From assembly GCA_040903745.1 (NCBI GenBank), contig JBBDUV010000074.1:46124-110123 (forward strand): DNA of 64,000 bases, written 5' to 3'. Under the pieces are notes generated by a model that was not told where the DNA came from, ran no database searches, and saw only the letters and a list, made by a program, of their open reading frames with translations. Source of the stretch: M55B112 sp040903745. GTDB lineage: Bacteria; Bacteroidota; Bacteroidia; Bacteroidales; GCA-2748055. The position numbers and the translations under genes are program-made. This document shows positions 62,597 to 64,000 of this stretch, in pieces. Within the stretch, counting starts at the first letter, position 1; each line of letters opens with the position of its first letter.

Positions 62597-64000
62597 ATGG
62601 AGCCATTGTTAAAGATTGATAAGGAGAAATGTACTGCATGTTATGCTTGTGTAAGGGCATGTCCCGTCAAAGCGATCAAGGTTGAGGCAGACCATCAAAA
62701 ACCGACCATTATTACCGAACGTTGTATTGGCTGCGGAAACTGTCACAGTGCCTGCAGTTACGATGCTATAGTGATCAGGGATGGGAAGAAAGAGTTGAAA
62801 AAACTACTAAAAGATGAGGAGCCGGTTGCAGCCCTGGTAGATCCAGCCATCGCTGGAGAATTTCCTGATATAACCGATTACAGGAAATTCATGAGCATGA
62901 TAAGAAAACTTGGATTTCATTATGTTATGGAAGTGGCTTTTGGGGTAGAACTTGTTGCTCAAAAATATAAACAACTGGTTCAAAGAAGCCGGGGGAAATA
63001 CTATCTTTTTTCCAATTGTCCGGTATCGGTAATGTATGTTGAAAAATACAAACCTGAACTGACAAAAAACCTGGCCCCGATCTTACCCCCGGCCTATGCA
63101 ACAGCACGGGTAGTAAGAAAAACCTATGGTAAAAATATCCGGCTGGTCTACATCACGCCACTGATTGCAAGCAAGGAAGAGGCAGTCAGATTGATCGATA
63201 CGGAGCAGATAAATTCCGTTCTTACCTTCATTGAATTAAGGGAATTGTTCAAAGAATTCAGAATTGATGAAAAAAACCTTGAATATAGTGAATTCGATGA
63301 ACCTATCGGATACAAAGGGTCCCTTTTCCCTCTTTCAAACGGTATCCTCGAAACAGCTGATATTGAGCAGAGAATTCTCAGCTCAAAAGTTATTACAGTA
63401 GAAGGCGACCTCCTTTTCGATACAATTGAAGAATTTGAGAAAAATATCACCTATATCAAATCTCATTTTAACATCTTCTACAAAGAGTTCATTATGGGTC
63501 GTGGGACTTCACCCGATGCGAAAAAATGGTTGCGAAGGAGTCAACTCATCCAATATGTTAAAAAGCGTTTAAAAACATACGATGAGACCGCACACAAGAA
63601 GGTTCTGTCCGGATATGCAGATATTGATCTTTCAAGGGACTTTGTGAATGACGACCAGCGCATTCCATTGCCACCCGATGTGGATGTACAAAAAATCCAG
63701 CAGGAGCTTCGAAAACACCATGGCCATGAAAGAGGATGTGGTGCATGCGGCTACAACTCCTGTTATGATTTTGCAGTGGCGATTGCCCAGAAGCTGGCCA
63801 TTCCTGAAATGTGTAACTACTATGCTTCCAAAAACAATATGGACCATATTCAGTCCCTAAAGATCAGCAATGAAAAACTGGCACAGGCCCAGGTTGCCCT
63901 GAAAGAATCGGAAAAGATCGCACAAAGGGAAAAAGAGTCAGCAACGGAAGCATCAAGAATCACGAAGACAATGTTGCAAAAATTACCATCAGCTGTTGTG
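62597..64000 (+). CDS. degenerate [FeFe] hydrogenase-like sensor protein, N-terminal part (cut by window edge)
   Basis: The frame stays open for 468 codons to the end. Order: 2[4Fe-4S] ferredoxin domain (Cys12/15/18/22 and 43/46/49/53); a hydrogenase-like domain (about 70-330); a PF04060-type Fe-S motif (GCGACGYNSCYDFA plus a later Cys); and a coiled coil leading into LQKLPSAVV, which usually starts a PAS domain. This is the layout of sensory [FeFe] hydrogenases (group C/HydS) with PAS and kinase or phosphatase output. Only Cys141 of the first motif (FSNCP) remains; the second has Leu189 and the third (FIMGRGTSPDAKK) has no cysteine. It cannot hold a normal H-cluster. Confidence 0.8.
   Translation, partial: MEPLLKIDKEKCTACYACVRACPVKAIKVEADHQKPTIITERCIGCGNCHSACSYDAIVIRDGKKELKKLLKDEEPVAALVDPAIAGEFPDITDYRKFMSMIRKLGFHYVMEVAFGVELVAQKYKQLVQRSRGKYYLFSNCPVSVMYVEKYKPELTKNLAPILPPAYATARVVRKTYGKNIRLVYITPLIASKEEAVRLIDTEQINSVLTFIELRELFKEFRIDEKNLEYSEFDEPIGYKGSLFPLSNGILETADIEQRILSSKVITVEGDLLFDTIEEFEKNITYIKSHFNIFYKEFIMGRGTSPDAKKWLRRSQLIQYVKKRLKTYDETAHKKVLSGYADIDLSRDFVNDDQRIPLPPDVDVQKIQQELRKHHGHERGCGACGYNSCYDFAVAIAQKLAIPEMCNYYASKNNMDHIQSLKISNEKLAQAQVALKESEKIAQREKESATEASRITKTMLQKLPSAVV

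Noticed and set aside
1..64000. CRISPR arrays, tRNA/rRNA genes, complete insertion sequences
   Set aside because: I saw no regularly spaced repeats, no tRNA-like cloverleaf and no transposase or integrase gene; a covariance-model scan would be needed to exclude small RNAs.

Overview
The window looks like a chromosomal segment of an anaerobic, fermentative member of the Bacteroidota (Bacteroidales/Marinilabiliales-like). The evidence is a TonB-dependent receptor with its DUF4249 partner, GH92 lipoproteins, TamB with a lipoprotein-type TamL, a fused FeoAB, a fused CcsB-CcsA, and exact matches to the Bacteroidota promoter -7 element TAnnTTTG just upstream of about ten genes. Placement below phylum is inference.

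Layout. 1-4100: the N-terminus of a GH92 mannosidase cut by the window edge, then two unrelated metallophosphoesterases. The second lies between two near-identical 91-bp copies of the 3' end of the first. 4299-20587: housekeeping and envelope genes, namely a small membrane coiled-coil protein, TamL-TamB, a conserved cysteine-containing protein, a palindromic repeat, a glycosyltransferase, purB with an ABC exporter, and an NfeD protease with a GNAT acetyltransferase. 20726-35395: an A+T-rich, accessory-looking stretch with a CAP-domain protein, a four-gene TonB receptor operon, a decayed mannonate-dehydratase-like gene, GH92, a GH71-like enzyme and an exported enolase-superfamily enzyme, separated by long gene-poor gaps. 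35396-49904: core functions again, namely DUF2721 and CcsBA, FeoAB with a metal permease behind a probable metal-regulated operator, a WD40 protein, tryptophanase, a MATE exporter, yicC, gmk and nadD.

49998-64000 is an energy-metabolism block. A four-subunit 2-oxoacid:ferredoxin oxidoreductase, a PLP aminotransferase and an ADP-forming acyl-CoA synthetase together make a route from amino acids to organic acids, ATP and reduced ferredoxin. Next come a TM1266-type regulator, Rex and a HydABC-like trimer, and then a divergent pair: a small thioredoxin-like ferredoxin and a sensor related to [FeFe] hydrogenases.

The most interesting point is that the hydrogenase-related proteins are altered. The HydA-like subunit keeps all four H-cluster cysteines but has replaced several catalytic-pocket residues. 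The HydB-like subunit has no cysteines in its N-terminal thioredoxin-like domain. The sensor keeps only one recognisable H-cluster cysteine. This may be a hydrogenase-derived redox complex that no longer makes or consumes H2, paired with a degenerate sensor. A second theme is in-frame low-complexity expansion inside otherwise conserved proteins (TamL signal peptide, TamB, an ABC exporter and FeoAB).
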